The translations under genes and the position numbers were made by a program. The notes under the pieces were generated by a model. It was not told the origin of the DNA. It worked only from the letters and a program-made list of their open reading frames with translations, and did no database searches. From JAEMQF01 sp963850525 (GTDB lineage: Bacteria; Pseudomonadota; Gammaproteobacteria; Burkholderiales; Burkholderiaceae_C), in assembly GCA_963850525.1 (NCBI GenBank), contig CAWKLQ010000002.1:54897-118896 (forward strand): a DNA stretch of 64,000 nt, in the 5' to 3' direction. The stretch's first letter is position 1; each line of letters opens with the position of its first letter. This document shows positions 25,892 to 35,100 of this stretch, piece after piece.

Positions 25892-26257
25892 ATGCCCATC
25901 CAGCCCTTGAACCGGCGGCGCACGTTGGCCCTGCTTTGTGCCGCGGCCACGTTCGCGCAGCAGGTGAGGGCGGCCGATGCAGCCAAGCGAGTCAACTTCG
26001 TCGTCCAAGGCGGCAAGCTCGTCGAGGGGCCGAACCTCGTGAAGCTCGAGCGCAACGACGTGGTCGAGCTGACGATTGTTTCGGACCGCGCCGACGAACT
26101 GCACGTGCACGGCTACAACCTGCACGCGCACCTGCAACCCGGCAAGCCCGCGACGCTGAACTTCACCGCCAAGCGCACCGGGCGCTTCAGCTTCGAGCTG
26201 CACAAGTCCGGTCTCGAACTCGGCGTCTTCGAGATCTATCCGAAGGCGGCCAAGTGA
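25892..26257 (+). CDS. Small exported cupredoxin-like protein
   Basis: A 121-residue protein with a signal peptide (ALLCAAATFAQQVRA) and a beta-sandwich pattern typical of cupredoxins: VVELTIVSDRADELHVHGYN, then HLQPGKPATLNFTAKRTGRF and ELHKSGLELGVFEIYP. The family Cys/Met type-1 copper ligands are absent, but the HVHGYNLHAH histidine group could bind a metal. It is separated by only 5 bp from the polytopic membrane protein upstream and likely works with it. Confidence 0.7.
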   Translation: MPIQPLNRRRTLALLCAAATFAQQVRAADAAKRVNFVVQGGKLVEGPNLVKLERNDVVELTIVSDRADELHVHGYNLHAHLQPGKPATLNFTAKRTGRFSFELHKSGLELGVFEIYPKAAK

Positions 26258-26307
26258 ACTGCACGTCGACACCCCGGCGAGTGCGCAGGCGTGGCGCCAC
26301 GAGGCGA

Positions 26308-26880
26308 ATGCAACTGCGCGCACGCCTGTGGCTCGCCGGTGCGGCCGCGGCGCTGCTCGCCGTGGGCACTGTGCACGCGCAGGTCCCCGCAGCACCTCGT
26401 GGCGCAGCGCCCGAGTCGGCGCTGCGCGTGGCCGCGCTTGGCTGCAAGCAAGGCATTCAAGTGACGAGCAAGGGCGCGACGCTGTCGCAAGTGCTGCGCC
26501 GCATGGCGCAGACGCTGCACTTCGAACACGAGTATTGGGCGCAAGACGATCCGGTGCTCGATCTGGACATGCGCAGCCAGCCCATCGAGGTGATGGCCTT
26601 GCTGTCCGCCCAGGCGAATCTCATCGTGCGCTACGCGCCCGACCGGCGTTGCGCAAAGCTCTGGCGCATCGCCTCGGTGTGGGTCTTGCCCGCGGGCGAG
26701 GTGCTCGTCGGCAACCGTCGCATCGAGCGCGCGCGCGCGCCGCTGCCCCCGACACCTGCGTACGGCAGTGGCGCGATCACCGACGACGGCAGCGCCGGCG
26801 TGCGCGACTACCTGCGCGCGCATGGCCTCATTCCGGCCGTGCCCGTCGCGCCCGCCGCTTCCGCGGCCGACGGTGGCTGA
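26308..26880 (+). CDS. Small exported STN-like protein, paralogue 2
   Basis: A 190-residue protein with a signal peptide (LWLAGAAAALLAVGTVHAQ). An STN-like domain (TLSQVLRRMAQTLHFEHEYW, then IEVMALLSAQANLIVRYAPD) follows, with a proline-rich C-terminus. The ATG at 26308 has GAGG upstream; an in-frame GTG at 26254 is the alternative. It is homologous to 20660-21202 over about 90 residues. In secretins and TonB receptors such domains contact partner proteins; here they stand alone. Confidence 0.62.
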   Translation: MQLRARLWLAGAAAALLAVGTVHAQVPAAPRGAAPESALRVAALGCKQGIQVTSKGATLSQVLRRMAQTLHFEHEYWAQDDPVLDLDMRSQPIEVMALLSAQANLIVRYAPDRRCAKLWRIASVWVLPAGEVLVGNRRIERARAPLPPTPAYGSGAITDDGSAGVRDYLRAHGLIPAVPVAPAASAADGG

Positions 26881-26898
26881 AGCGGAGCGCGACTGACC

Positions 26899-28521
26899 AT
26901 GCGCACCCGCAAAACTCCCGCGTCTCTGGGTGGAGTGAGTTTTCACAATCCGGTGGCATTCTGGGTCGGCGCGATCGCCATCACCGCCGGCGTGATCGGC
27001 CATTTGCCGATGTATCTGATGGGCGCACCTCAAGGCTACCGCCTCGTGGGCATGCCGATGGACTTGCCGATGCTGCTCGGCATGTTCGCCATCGTGTTCG
27101 GCCTCGTGCTGAGCCTTTACGGTCTGTACCCGCGCGGTGCCGCTTTGCAGGCGCGCGCGCAGCAGCAAGTGCAGGTGCAGGCGCTGGACCAGGCGCGCCT
27201 GGGGCCGGCGCACATCGGCCTGCTGCTGACGATGTCGGTCGCGGTGACGATCGACATCATGAAGCCCACCGCGCTGGCCTTCGTCATGCCCGGAATGACG
27301 CTGGAGTACGGTCTGAAGTCGCCGCTCAATCCGGGCGGCAGCATTCCTGCGGCGTGGGTTGCGCTGTCGGGAATCGTCGGCACCGTGGCCGGGTCGTTCT
27401 TGTGGGGGTGGCTGGGCGACCGCATCGGACGCAGGGCGTCGATCCTGTACGCGGGGTTGGGCTTCATCGGCACGTCGATCTGCGGCGCGATGCCCGACTT
27501 CGGCTGGAACCTCGCGATGTGCTTTCTCATGGGCCTGGCGGTCGGCGGCATGCTGCCGATCTGCTACACGCTGCTCGCCGAGACGATGCCGGCACGGCAC
27601 CGTGGCTGGCTCATGATTCTGGTGGGTGCGGACATCGCCGGCGCCTACATCATCACGAGCTGGCTCGCCGCGGAACTCGTTCCCACCTACAGCTGGCGCA
27701 TCCTGTGGTTGATCGGCCTGCCCACCGGCGTCGTGTTCATTCTGCTGAACCGCTGGATTCCCGAGTCGCCGCGCTTTCTGGTTGCGCAGGGCAGGGACGT
27801 CGAGGCGCGCTCGGTGATGCAGCGTTGTGGTGCAAGCTGGGTCAGCGTCGATGCGCAGGCAGTGGCGGGTGTGCCAGCAGCGGCGGGCCGATGGCGCGAA
27901 CTCGCCGGCCCCGGGCTGCTGAACTCTTCGCTGGTTGTCGGTTGTCTCGGCCTTGGATCGGGCCTCGTGCTGTTCGGCTTCAATTTGTGGATCCCCACCA
28001 ATCTGCGCAAGATGGGCTTGCCCGAGGCCGACGCGATGCTGCGCAACGCGGCGCTGATCGGGTTGCCGCTGACTTTTGCACTCGCCTGGCTGTATGGGTT
28101 CTGGAGCACCCGCAAGACCATCATCTTGCTCACGGGGCTCACGGCGCTGTCCTTGTTCGGCTTCGCGCTCATGGGCGAATCGCTCGCGCAACACCGCACG
28201 CTGCTCTACACCCTGCTTGTCGTTCCGGTGTGGGGAATCAGCGGTGTCGTCGCGGTGCTGTCGGTCTACAGCAGCGAGGTCTATCCGACGCGCGTGCGCT
28301 CGCGCGGCACCGGTTTTGCGGCAGGGGCGAGCAAAGCCGGCGGCGTGGCCATCATTGCGCTTGTCGTCGCCGGAGTCGCGACGCCGTCGATCTCGACGGT
28401 AGCGATGATCGGCGCCGTGCCGATGGCACTCGCCGCGCTGCTGATGCTGAGCTTCGGTGTGGAGACGCGCAAACGCGGGCTCGAGGACATTGCAGCGCAG
28501 GTGGCCTTGCGCTCCGGATGA
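26899..28521 (+). CDS. MFS transporter with extra N-terminal membrane segments
   Basis: A 540-residue transporter. The loop motif WGWLGDRIGRRAS (near residue 170) and WIPESPRFLVAQGR (near 288) place it in the sugar-porter/AAHS-like part of the major facilitator superfamily. Two hydrophobic segments (FWVGAIAITAGVIGHLPMYL and LPMLLGMFAIVFGLVLSLYG) precede the usual first helix, so about 14 membrane segments are expected. The substrate is unknown. It ends one base before the following TPR/VCBS fusion, so co-transcription is likely. Confidence 0.88.
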   Translation: MRTRKTPASLGGVSFHNPVAFWVGAIAITAGVIGHLPMYLMGAPQGYRLVGMPMDLPMLLGMFAIVFGLVLSLYGLYPRGAALQARAQQQVQVQALDQARLGPAHIGLLLTMSVAVTIDIMKPTALAFVMPGMTLEYGLKSPLNPGGSIPAAWVALSGIVGTVAGSFLWGWLGDRIGRRASILYAGLGFIGTSICGAMPDFGWNLAMCFLMGLAVGGMLPICYTLLAETMPARHRGWLMILVGADIAGAYIITSWLAAELVPTYSWRILWLIGLPTGVVFILLNRWIPESPRFLVAQGRDVEARSVMQRCGASWVSVDAQAVAGVPAAAGRWRELAGPGLLNSSLVVGCLGLGSGLVLFGFNLWIPTNLRKMGLPEADAMLRNAALIGLPLTFALAWLYGFWSTRKTIILLTGLTALSLFGFALMGESLAQHRTLLYTLLVVPVWGISGVVAVLSVYSSEVYPTRVRSRGTGFAAGASKAGGVAIIALVVAGVATPSISTVAMIGAVPMALAALLMLSFGVETRKRGLEDIAAQVALRSG

Positions 28522-28522
28522 C

Positions 28523-31500
28523 ATGGCGTTCACGGGTTGCCTGCGCGGGCTCGGCCGCCAGCATTTCGCATGTTCAGTCGCAGCTGCGCTGCTGGGGCTG
28601 GCCGCCGGCTGCGATTCGGGGCGCGACAAATTGCCCGGTGTCGACACGGCGGAACATCGCGACGCGGTCACCGCGTTTCGCGTCGGCGTTGCCGCGTTCC
28701 AGGTCGGCGACGACGCACGCGCCGAGAAGAACCTCTCCGAGCTGACGCGCCTCGCACCAGGCGAGCCCGCAGGCTGGGCGAGCTGGGCGGCGCTGGCGCT
28801 GCGCCAAGGCAAGCTCGACGCCGCTGAAGCGCGCCTGTATCGCGCGATCCAGCTCGCCCCCAAACACGCCGAGTTGCGCTACCTGCGCGGCTTGCTGCGC
28901 ATTCTGCAAGGCCGAGGCGCCGACGCGGTGGCGAGCTTCACGGAGGCGGCGGAGCGCGACCCCAATGACCCGCGCTTCGGCTACGCACTCGCGCAACAGG
29001 TCGAGCGCCAAGGTGGCGCCGACGCCGACCAGCGCGCACAGAGCATCACGCAGAAATTGCTTGCGCAGGCGCCCGGCAGCCTGGCGTTGCTCGTCGACGT
29101 GGCGCGCCTGGCGGCCAAGCGCGGCGACGCGCAGACGCTGCGGCCGATTGCCGAGCAACTCGCGCGCCTTGGATCGGCGTGGCCCAGCGAAGTGCAGGAG
29201 CAGGCCCAGTTGCTGCAGCAAGCCGCGTTAGGCGCCGACCTGCGCGCGGCGGCGATCCGCACGACGCGCCTGCGCAACGTGCTGCAGCGCGTTCCCGAGT
29301 ACCGCGAGAGCCTGGACGCGATCAAACCTCCTGCGGTGGCTGAGACGCCGCCGTTCACGCGCCTGCTCGCGCTTGCCGATGCACCCGTGCGCGCGGCACC
29401 AGCGGACACCGGGCTGCGCTTTTCGGCGAAGCCTGTCGCAGCGATTCAAGGCACTCCCGCGTGGCTGGGCGCGATTCAGCTGGGCAGCGCGGGTGCGCCT
29501 GCAATCGCCGCTGCGGTGAAAGCCAAACTCACGGTCGGCGCGGGCGCTGTCGTCGAGTTTCCCGGCGACGCCGTCGCAGCAGGCCCTGACGCGGTTCTGC
29601 AAATCGACTTCACCTACGACTTCAAGACCGACCTCGTTCTCGCCGGGCCTGCGGGGGTGCGCTTGTATCGGCAGGACGACGCTGGAGGAAGCTTCAGCGA
29701 CGCAACCGCGCGGTCCACGCTGCCCAAAGCCATCGCCAACGGCACGTACCGCGGTGCGTGGGCGGCAGACATTGAAGCCGACGGCGACCTCGATATCGTT
29801 CTCGGCACCGCGCGCGGCGCGCCCGTCGTCTTGCAGAACAACGGCGACGCGACGTTCGACGTGATCGCGCCGTTCAAGGGGGTGGACGGCGTGAGCCAGT
29901 TCCTCTGGGCCGACCTGGACGGCGACGGCACGCCCGAGGCGGTGATCGTCGACGGCGCAGGCAAGCTGCACGTCTTGACGAACCGGCGCCAGGGGCAGTT
30001 TCGCGAGCGCGCCGTTCCTCTAGACCTGGGTGCGGTGCGCGCGCTCGCCGTGCTCGACGCGGACCACGACGGCCGCTGGGAGTTGCTCGTCGCGCGTGCC
30101 GACGGTGCGCTGTCGCGGCTTGCCGACCGCGGCGAATCCAAACCCTGGGAGATTGCCGAAGTCGCGCGCGTGCCGCAGGCGCTGCGCGAAGGTGAAGTGC
30201 GCTTGCGCGTCGCCGACCTCGACAACAACGGCGCGGTCGACATCGTCTTGATGCGCGCGCGCGCCGAAGCGGCGCAGCCGGTGGGCGCGGCGCTCTGGCT
30301 CGCGCGCGGCGAGGCCGCCGGCTACGTCGAGCCGCTGCTCATCACCACGAGCGCAAGCGTCACCGACGTTGCCGACCTGGACGGCGACGGCAGGCTCGAC
30401 CTGCTCGGCACCTCCGCACAAGGCGCCGCCGTGCAACTCATCAACAGCGGCAGCTTCGCTTACCACTGGCAGGTCGTTCGGCCGCGCGCGGCGCGAGCCT
30501 TCGGCGACCAGCGCATCAACCCGTTCGGCGTGGGCGGCGACGTCGAAGTGCGCGCCGGCAGCGTCGTGCAAAAGCGCCCGATCGCCGGGCCCGTGGTGCA
30601 CTTCGGCCTGGGCAATCAAACCCGCACCGACATCATTCGCGTGCATTGGCCGCACGGCGTCGTGCAGGCCGAGTTCGACGCGCAGGCCGATCAGGCGGTC
30701 GCGACCGAACAGCGCCTGAAGGGCTCGTGCCCCTTTCTCTTCGCTTGGGACGGCACGCGCATGAATTTCGTGAAAGACGCCGTGCCGTGGGGCTCGGCGA
30801 TTGGCCTGCGCATCAACACCATAGGCACGGCGAGCATCGCCGCGACCGAAGAGTGGTACCGCGTCGGCCGCGATCAGCTCGTCGCACGCGACGGTCACTA
30901 CGACTTGCGCATCACCGCCGAGCTGTGGGAGGTGTACTACTACGACCAGTTTTCGCTGATGACGGTGGACCATCCCGAAGGCACCGAGGTTTTTGTCGAC
31001 GAGCGCTTCGTGATTCCGCCCGTGAAACCGCAGGTCGTCGTCGTTGCGACGCCGCAGCCGCTGGCTTCCGCGGTCGACGACCGCGGGCAGGACGTGAGCG
31101 AGACGCTCGCCGCGCTCGACGGCAGATCCGTGGACAGCTTCGGCCGCGGCCAGTACCAGGGTGTGACGCGCGATCACTACGTCGAACTCGAGCTCGGCGA
31201 CAAGGCGGCCGCGGCGGCGGGGCCGCTGTACCTGGTGGCGCACGGGTCGCTACGCCCCACCGACTCGTCGATTAACGTCGCGTTGAGCCAGGGCACACGC
31301 TGGCGCCCGCAAGGCATGAGCCTGGAAGTTCCCGATGCGCGCGGCGGCTGGCGGATCGCGCGCAAGGACCTCGGCTTTCCTGCCGGGCGCAAGAAGATCG
31401 TCTTGTTCGACCTGACAGATCTGTTCGCACCCGGGGTGCCCCGGCGCGCACGCATCCGCACGAACTTGGAAATCTATTGGGACAAGATCGAATGGGCAGT

Positions 31501-32035
31501 GGGCCGGCCGGACGTCACGATCGAGATGCAGGCTCTGGAGCCGAGTACGGCTGACCTGCACTACCGTGGCTACTCGGTGCTCAACACGCCGCCCGCGGGT
31601 GCTCCCGAGGTGCCCGATTACGACCTGCTCGCGGGAACGGCGCGGCGCTGGCGCGACCTGGTGGGCTACTACACGCGCTACGGCGACGTGAAAGAGCTCC
31701 TGCGCGACGCCGATGACCGCTACGTGATCGTCAACGCGGGAGACGAAATGAGCTTTCGTTTTCCCGCTCCGGCCGCGCCCGCGACGGGCTGGGTGCGCGA
31801 CTTCGTCGTGAAAGGCGACGGTTGGATCAAGGACGGCGACTACAACTCAGGTTTCTCGCGCACCGTGCAGCCGCTGCCGCACCACGACGAGCGCGACTAC
31901 ACGACGCCGGTGGGCCGGCTCGAAGACGAGGTCGCGTGGCGCAAGAATCCGCAGGATTGGACCGACTACCACACGCGCTACATCACTGATCGTGCGGTGA
32001 TCAACGCTCTGCAAGTCGAGCGGAGCCGACCATGA
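28523..32035 (+). CDS. Giant TPR-VCBS-ASPIC fusion lipoprotein
   Basis: A 1170-residue protein. A lipobox (LAAGC, near residue 30) is followed by TPR-like helices at about 45-250. VCBS/FG-GAP repeats lie near 416, 465, 511, 565 and 617 (DIEADGDLDIVL, DLDGDGTPEAVI, DLDNNGAVDIVL, DLDGDGRLDLLG). An ASPIC/UnbV-like segment covers about 660-720 (INPFGVGGDVEVRAG, IIRVHWPHG). The C-terminal about 450 residues start at CPFLFAWDGTRMNFVKDAVP and contain WEVYYYDQFSLMTVDHPEG; this part has no name I can give. The start is the ATG directly after the MFS stop. The next gene overlaps by 4 bp. Confidence 0.85.
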   Translation: MAFTGCLRGLGRQHFACSVAAALLGLAAGCDSGRDKLPGVDTAEHRDAVTAFRVGVAAFQVGDDARAEKNLSELTRLAPGEPAGWASWAALALRQGKLDAAEARLYRAIQLAPKHAELRYLRGLLRILQGRGADAVASFTEAAERDPNDPRFGYALAQQVERQGGADADQRAQSITQKLLAQAPGSLALLVDVARLAAKRGDAQTLRPIAEQLARLGSAWPSEVQEQAQLLQQAALGADLRAAAIRTTRLRNVLQRVPEYRESLDAIKPPAVAETPPFTRLLALADAPVRAAPADTGLRFSAKPVAAIQGTPAWLGAIQLGSAGAPAIAAAVKAKLTVGAGAVVEFPGDAVAAGPDAVLQIDFTYDFKTDLVLAGPAGVRLYRQDDAGGSFSDATARSTLPKAIANGTYRGAWAADIEADGDLDIVLGTARGAPVVLQNNGDATFDVIAPFKGVDGVSQFLWADLDGDGTPEAVIVDGAGKLHVLTNRRQGQFRERAVPLDLGAVRALAVLDADHDGRWELLVARADGALSRLADRGESKPWEIAEVARVPQALREGEVRLRVADLDNNGAVDIVLMRARAEAAQPVGAALWLARGEAAGYVEPLLITTSASVTDVADLDGDGRLDLLGTSAQGAAVQLINSGSFAYHWQVVRPRAARAFGDQRINPFGVGGDVEVRAGSVVQKRPIAGPVVHFGLGNQTRTDIIRVHWPHGVVQAEFDAQADQAVATEQRLKGSCPFLFAWDGTRMNFVKDAVPWGSAIGLRINTIGTASIAATEEWYRVGRDQLVARDGHYDLRITAELWEVYYYDQFSLMTVDHPEGTEVFVDERFVIPPVKPQVVVVATPQPLASAVDDRGQDVSETLAALDGRSVDSFGRGQYQGVTRDHYVELELGDKAAAAAGPLYLVAHGSLRPTDSSINVALSQGTRWRPQGMSLEVPDARGGWRIARKDLGFPAGRKKIVLFDLTDLFAPGVPRRARIRTNLEIYWDKIEWAVGRPDVTIEMQALEPSTADLHYRGYSVLNTPPAGAPEVPDYDLLAGTARRWRDLVGYYTRYGDVKELLRDADDRYVIVNAGDEMSFRFPAPAAPATGWVRDFVVKGDGWIKDGDYNSGFSRTVQPLPHHDERDYTTPVGRLEDEVAWRKNPQDWTDYHTRYITDRAVINALQVERSRP

Positions 32036-33834
32036 TCGCGATGAACCGCGAGCGTTGGTGGCGCGCGGGCCTGGCGCTGATCTTCGTTGCGCTGTTGGCC
32101 GCGCCGCCGCTTTACAAGCGCTTCGCGTCGAGTGCCGTCCCGGATCACCCCGAAGGTGAGAGCGCTGCGCTGGAGCGCCACGGGTTTTACCTGAACGAAG
32201 TGTCGCGCGCCGCGGGAATTCACTTCACGCACCGCGCACCCGTGCTCGACGCGCGACTCGCGCACATCATGCCGCAGGTCGCGTCGATGGGCGCGTCGGT
32301 GACGGTCGTCGACATCGATCGCGACGGCTGGCCCGATCTTTACGTGACGAACAGCGCCGAAGGCAGCCGCAATGCGCTGTACCGCAATCTGGGCGACGGG
32401 AAGTTTCGCGACATCGCAGAGGAACTCGGCATCGCCGACGTCAACGCTGCGGGCACGGGCGTGTCGATGGCGGCGGTCTGGGGCGACTACGACAACGACG
32501 GCTTCGACGACCTGTTCCTCGTGAAGTGGGGGCGCCCCGAGCTCTATCACAACGACCACGGGCGGGGCTTCACGCGCGTCAGCGAGGCAGCGGGCTTGCC
32601 GAAGTGGATCAACGCGAACGCCGCACTATGGTTCGATTTCGACGGCGACGGTCTGCTCGACTTGTTTGTTGCGAGCTACTACCCGGACGACGTTGACCTG
32701 TGGCATTTGAAGTCGACGAAAGTCATGCCCGACAGCTTCGAGTACGCGACGAACGGCGGGCGCAAATACCTGTTCCACAACCTCGGCGGCGGGCGCTTCG
32801 AAGAGGTCGCGCTGCAAACAGGCCTCACAAGCAAACGCTGGACGCTGGCTGTGGCCGCTGCCGACTTGCGCGGCACCGGGCGGCAAGACCTGTTCGTCGC
32901 GAACGACTACGGCGTCTCGGAACTCTTTCTCAACGAGGGCAAGGCGTTCCGGGAAGCGGGCAAGGAGACGGGAATCGGCTTTGCGCCGAAGAGCGGAATG
33001 AACGCGTCGTTCGGCGACGTGCTGAACGAGGGCCGATTTGCGATCTACGTCTCCAACATTTCGGAAGACGGCATCCTCATCCAGGGCAACAACCTGTGGG
33101 TGCCGCGCGAGGGCGCGGCGAGTGCGCCGCTGCGTTACGAGAACCTTGCGCGCGAGTTCGGCGTCGAGCTCGGCGGCTGGAGCTTCGGCGCGCAGTTCGG
33201 CGACTTGAACAACGACGGCGCGCTCGATCTGTACCTCACCAACGGCTACATCTCGGCCGACAAGGAGCGCAGCTATTGGTATGACTTTTCCAAGGTCGCC
33301 GGCGGCAGCAGCGTGATCATCGGCGACGCGAAGAACTGGCCGGCGTTCGCCGGGCGCAGCCTGTCGGGGCATCAGGCGAAGCGCGTCTGGGTGAACGACG
33401 GCGCCGGCAAGTTCTTCGACGTCGCGCTGGGCGTCGGCGTGACCGACCGCCACGATGGCCGCGCCGTTGCGCTGGCCGATTTGTGGAACCGCGGCGTGCT
33501 CGACGTGATCGTCGCGAATCAGAACGGCCCGCTGCTGCTCTACAAGAACACGGTCGCGCCGGCGCGCGAGTGGGTCGAGTTCCAGCTCGAGGGCACGCGC
33601 AGCAACCGCAGCGCGCTCGGTGCGGGCGTCACGCTGTTCTGGAACGGCCAGCGCCAGCTGAAGACGGTGAGCGGCGGCAGCGGCTTTGCCGCGCAGAACG
33701 ACAGGCGCTTGCACTTCGGCCTCGGCGCTGCGCCGCGCATCGAGAAAGTGGAGATAGCGTGGCCTTCCGGGCAACGGCAGTCCTTGCCCGCGCCGCAGGT
33801 GGGCAAGTTGCATCACGTGAAGGAGCCGGCGTGA
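32032..33834 (+). CDS. Membrane-anchored VCBS/ASPIC-UnbV (CRTAC1-type) protein
   Basis: A 600-residue protein with one N-terminal membrane segment (AGLALIFVALLAAPPLY). Calcium-loop repeats lie near residues 93, 153, 201 and 391 (DIDRDGWPDLYV, DYDNDGFDDLFL, DFDGDGLLDLFV, DLNNDGALDLYL). A C-terminal ASPIC/UnbV domain follows (RSALGAGVTLFWNGQRQLK, KVEIAWPSGQRQ). The ATGA overlap with the 1170-residue fusion and the GTGA overlap with the RnfD-like gene make this a translationally coupled trio. Confidence 0.9.
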   Translation: MIAMNRERWWRAGLALIFVALLAAPPLYKRFASSAVPDHPEGESAALERHGFYLNEVSRAAGIHFTHRAPVLDARLAHIMPQVASMGASVTVVDIDRDGWPDLYVTNSAEGSRNALYRNLGDGKFRDIAEELGIADVNAAGTGVSMAAVWGDYDNDGFDDLFLVKWGRPELYHNDHGRGFTRVSEAAGLPKWINANAALWFDFDGDGLLDLFVASYYPDDVDLWHLKSTKVMPDSFEYATNGGRKYLFHNLGGGRFEEVALQTGLTSKRWTLAVAAADLRGTGRQDLFVANDYGVSELFLNEGKAFREAGKETGIGFAPKSGMNASFGDVLNEGRFAIYVSNISEDGILIQGNNLWVPREGAASAPLRYENLAREFGVELGGWSFGAQFGDLNNDGALDLYLTNGYISADKERSYWYDFSKVAGGSSVIIGDAKNWPAFAGRSLSGHQAKRVWVNDGAGKFFDVALGVGVTDRHDGRAVALADLWNRGVLDVIVANQNGPLLLYKNTVAPAREWVEFQLEGTRSNRSALGAGVTLFWNGQRQLKTVSGGSGFAAQNDRRLHFGLGAAPRIEKVEIAWPSGQRQSLPAPQVGKLHHVKEPA

Positions 33835-34667
33835 GCAGCAGTGCCGCACCGCAAGTGACTCCACGCTGGCGGCTGCTCAGCATCGACAACCCATACTTGG
33901 TGCCGGCGTTCATCACGCTGATCCTGGTGTCGGCGCACCTGTCGTACGGTGTTCTCGAAAGCCTGGACAAGACCTTGCTCGCGATCGGCGTGAGCATCGG
34001 CCTGGAGCTGCTGCTCGGGCGCATCGTGCTCGGTCGCTGGATTCACCCGGCGAGCGCCTACATCTCCGGAATCAGCGTCGGCATTCTGCTGCGCACCCCC
34101 GCGTTCTGGCCGTTTGCGCTGTGCAGCGCGCTGTCCATCCTGTCCAAATACGTGCTCCGCTACAAGGGCAGGCACTTGTGGAACCCGTCGAACTTCGGCA
34201 TCTCGGCGATGCTCGTCATCGCCGGTGAATCGGTGGGCAGCCTGAGCATCCAATGGGGCAACCACGTGTGGGCGATGCTCGTCATCTGGCTCCTGGGCGC
34301 ATTCATCATCTACCGCCTGCGCCGCTTTCACATCACCGCGACCTATGTGCTCGCCTTCATCGTGTTCGCGCTGCTGCGCGCCTACGCCGGCGGCGGCGCA
34401 TGGGAATCGGAGGTCGCGCCGATCACTGGGCCGATGTACCAGTTGTTCATCTTCTTCATGATCACGGATCCGAAGACGACGGTGCAGTCGCCGCGCTGGC
34501 AATGCATCGTCGTGCTTTGCGTCGCGGCGCTCGAGGCGGTGCTGCGCATCTTCCAGGTCGTCTACGCGCCTTACTTCGCGCTGTTCATCGTCGGTCCGCT
34601 CGCGCTGCTCATAGAAACCGAGATCCGCTCGCGCCGCGCCGCCGTGCCGCAGGGGGCGGTGAAGTGA
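33831..34667 (+). CDS. Orphan RnfD/NqrB-like membrane subunit
   Basis: A 278-residue protein with about eight hydrophobic segments and RnfD/NqrB-type signatures: GRWIHPASAYISGISVGILL, HLWNPSNFGISAMLV and the C-terminal MYQLFIFFMITDPKTT. In Rnf/Nqr complexes this subunit carries covalently bound FMN near the TDP motif. Here there are no RnfA, B, C, E or G genes, so it is a lone homologue acting with the CRTAC1-type proteins. The GTG start at 33831 overlaps the preceding stop (GTGA). Confidence 0.85.
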   Translation: MSSSAAPQVTPRWRLLSIDNPYLVPAFITLILVSAHLSYGVLESLDKTLLAIGVSIGLELLLGRIVLGRWIHPASAYISGISVGILLRTPAFWPFALCSALSILSKYVLRYKGRHLWNPSNFGISAMLVIAGESVGSLSIQWGNHVWAMLVIWLLGAFIIYRLRRFHITATYVLAFIVFALLRAYAGGGAWESEVAPITGPMYQLFIFFMITDPKTTVQSPRWQCIVVLCVAALEAVLRIFQVVYAPYFALFIVGPLALLIETEIRSRRAAVPQGAVK

Positions 34668-35100
34668 GAGAGGTCCGCATCATTTCACTTCGAGGCTGCG
34701 GCGGCGCGCTGGCCCCTTTCGGCCCTTTGTTGCCGTTCGCAGCGAGGTTCCTGCCAAGGTTGCGACGCCAGGGCGGCGGCGGTGCCCCCGTGCTCCGGCC
34801 CACGCTCGCGGGGCGCCGTCCAGAAGGGCAAAGCGAAGCCGCGTCAACACGGGATTTACGGTGCGCCCGTTGGCAGACACCGCGAATGGGTCCTGCGCCC
34901 GGGGGCACCACCACCGCCCTGCTGTACACGACGGTGGCCTGCCACGCCTTCGCATGCTGCCCGGGCCACCTGCCCTTGCGCGACCCTTGCACGCAAATCG
35001 CGGCGAATGACTGCAAGGGGCCGCAGGCAGTCCTTCACGCCGCATCGGCGTGGGCCGTGCGCCGCGCAGCGGAGTCCCTGAAGTGAGCCCGATCGTGCCC
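34668..35100. other. 433-bp atypical insert between coupled genes
   Basis: This stretch splits an otherwise tightly spaced gene run. A 140-codon frame from a GTG overlapping the RnfD stop (34664) to 35086 is open but low in complexity, rich in Ala, Arg, Gly and Pro, and ends exactly at a GTG overlapping the next gene. A 135-codon frame is also open on the minus strand (34609-35016). Neither resembles a known protein. Its look recalls dispersed intergenic repeats of Burkholderiales, but copy number cannot be checked here. Confidence 0.45.

Noticed and set aside
26236..28863. 875-codon minus-strand open frame
   Set aside because: It lies wholly opposite the STN-like, MFS and TPR/VCBS genes and has no recognisable domain; a product of codon third-position GC.
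34609..35016. 135-codon minus-strand frame in the atypical insert
   Set aside because: It is composition-biased, overlaps the RnfD end and has no clear RBS; kept only as part of the insert description.
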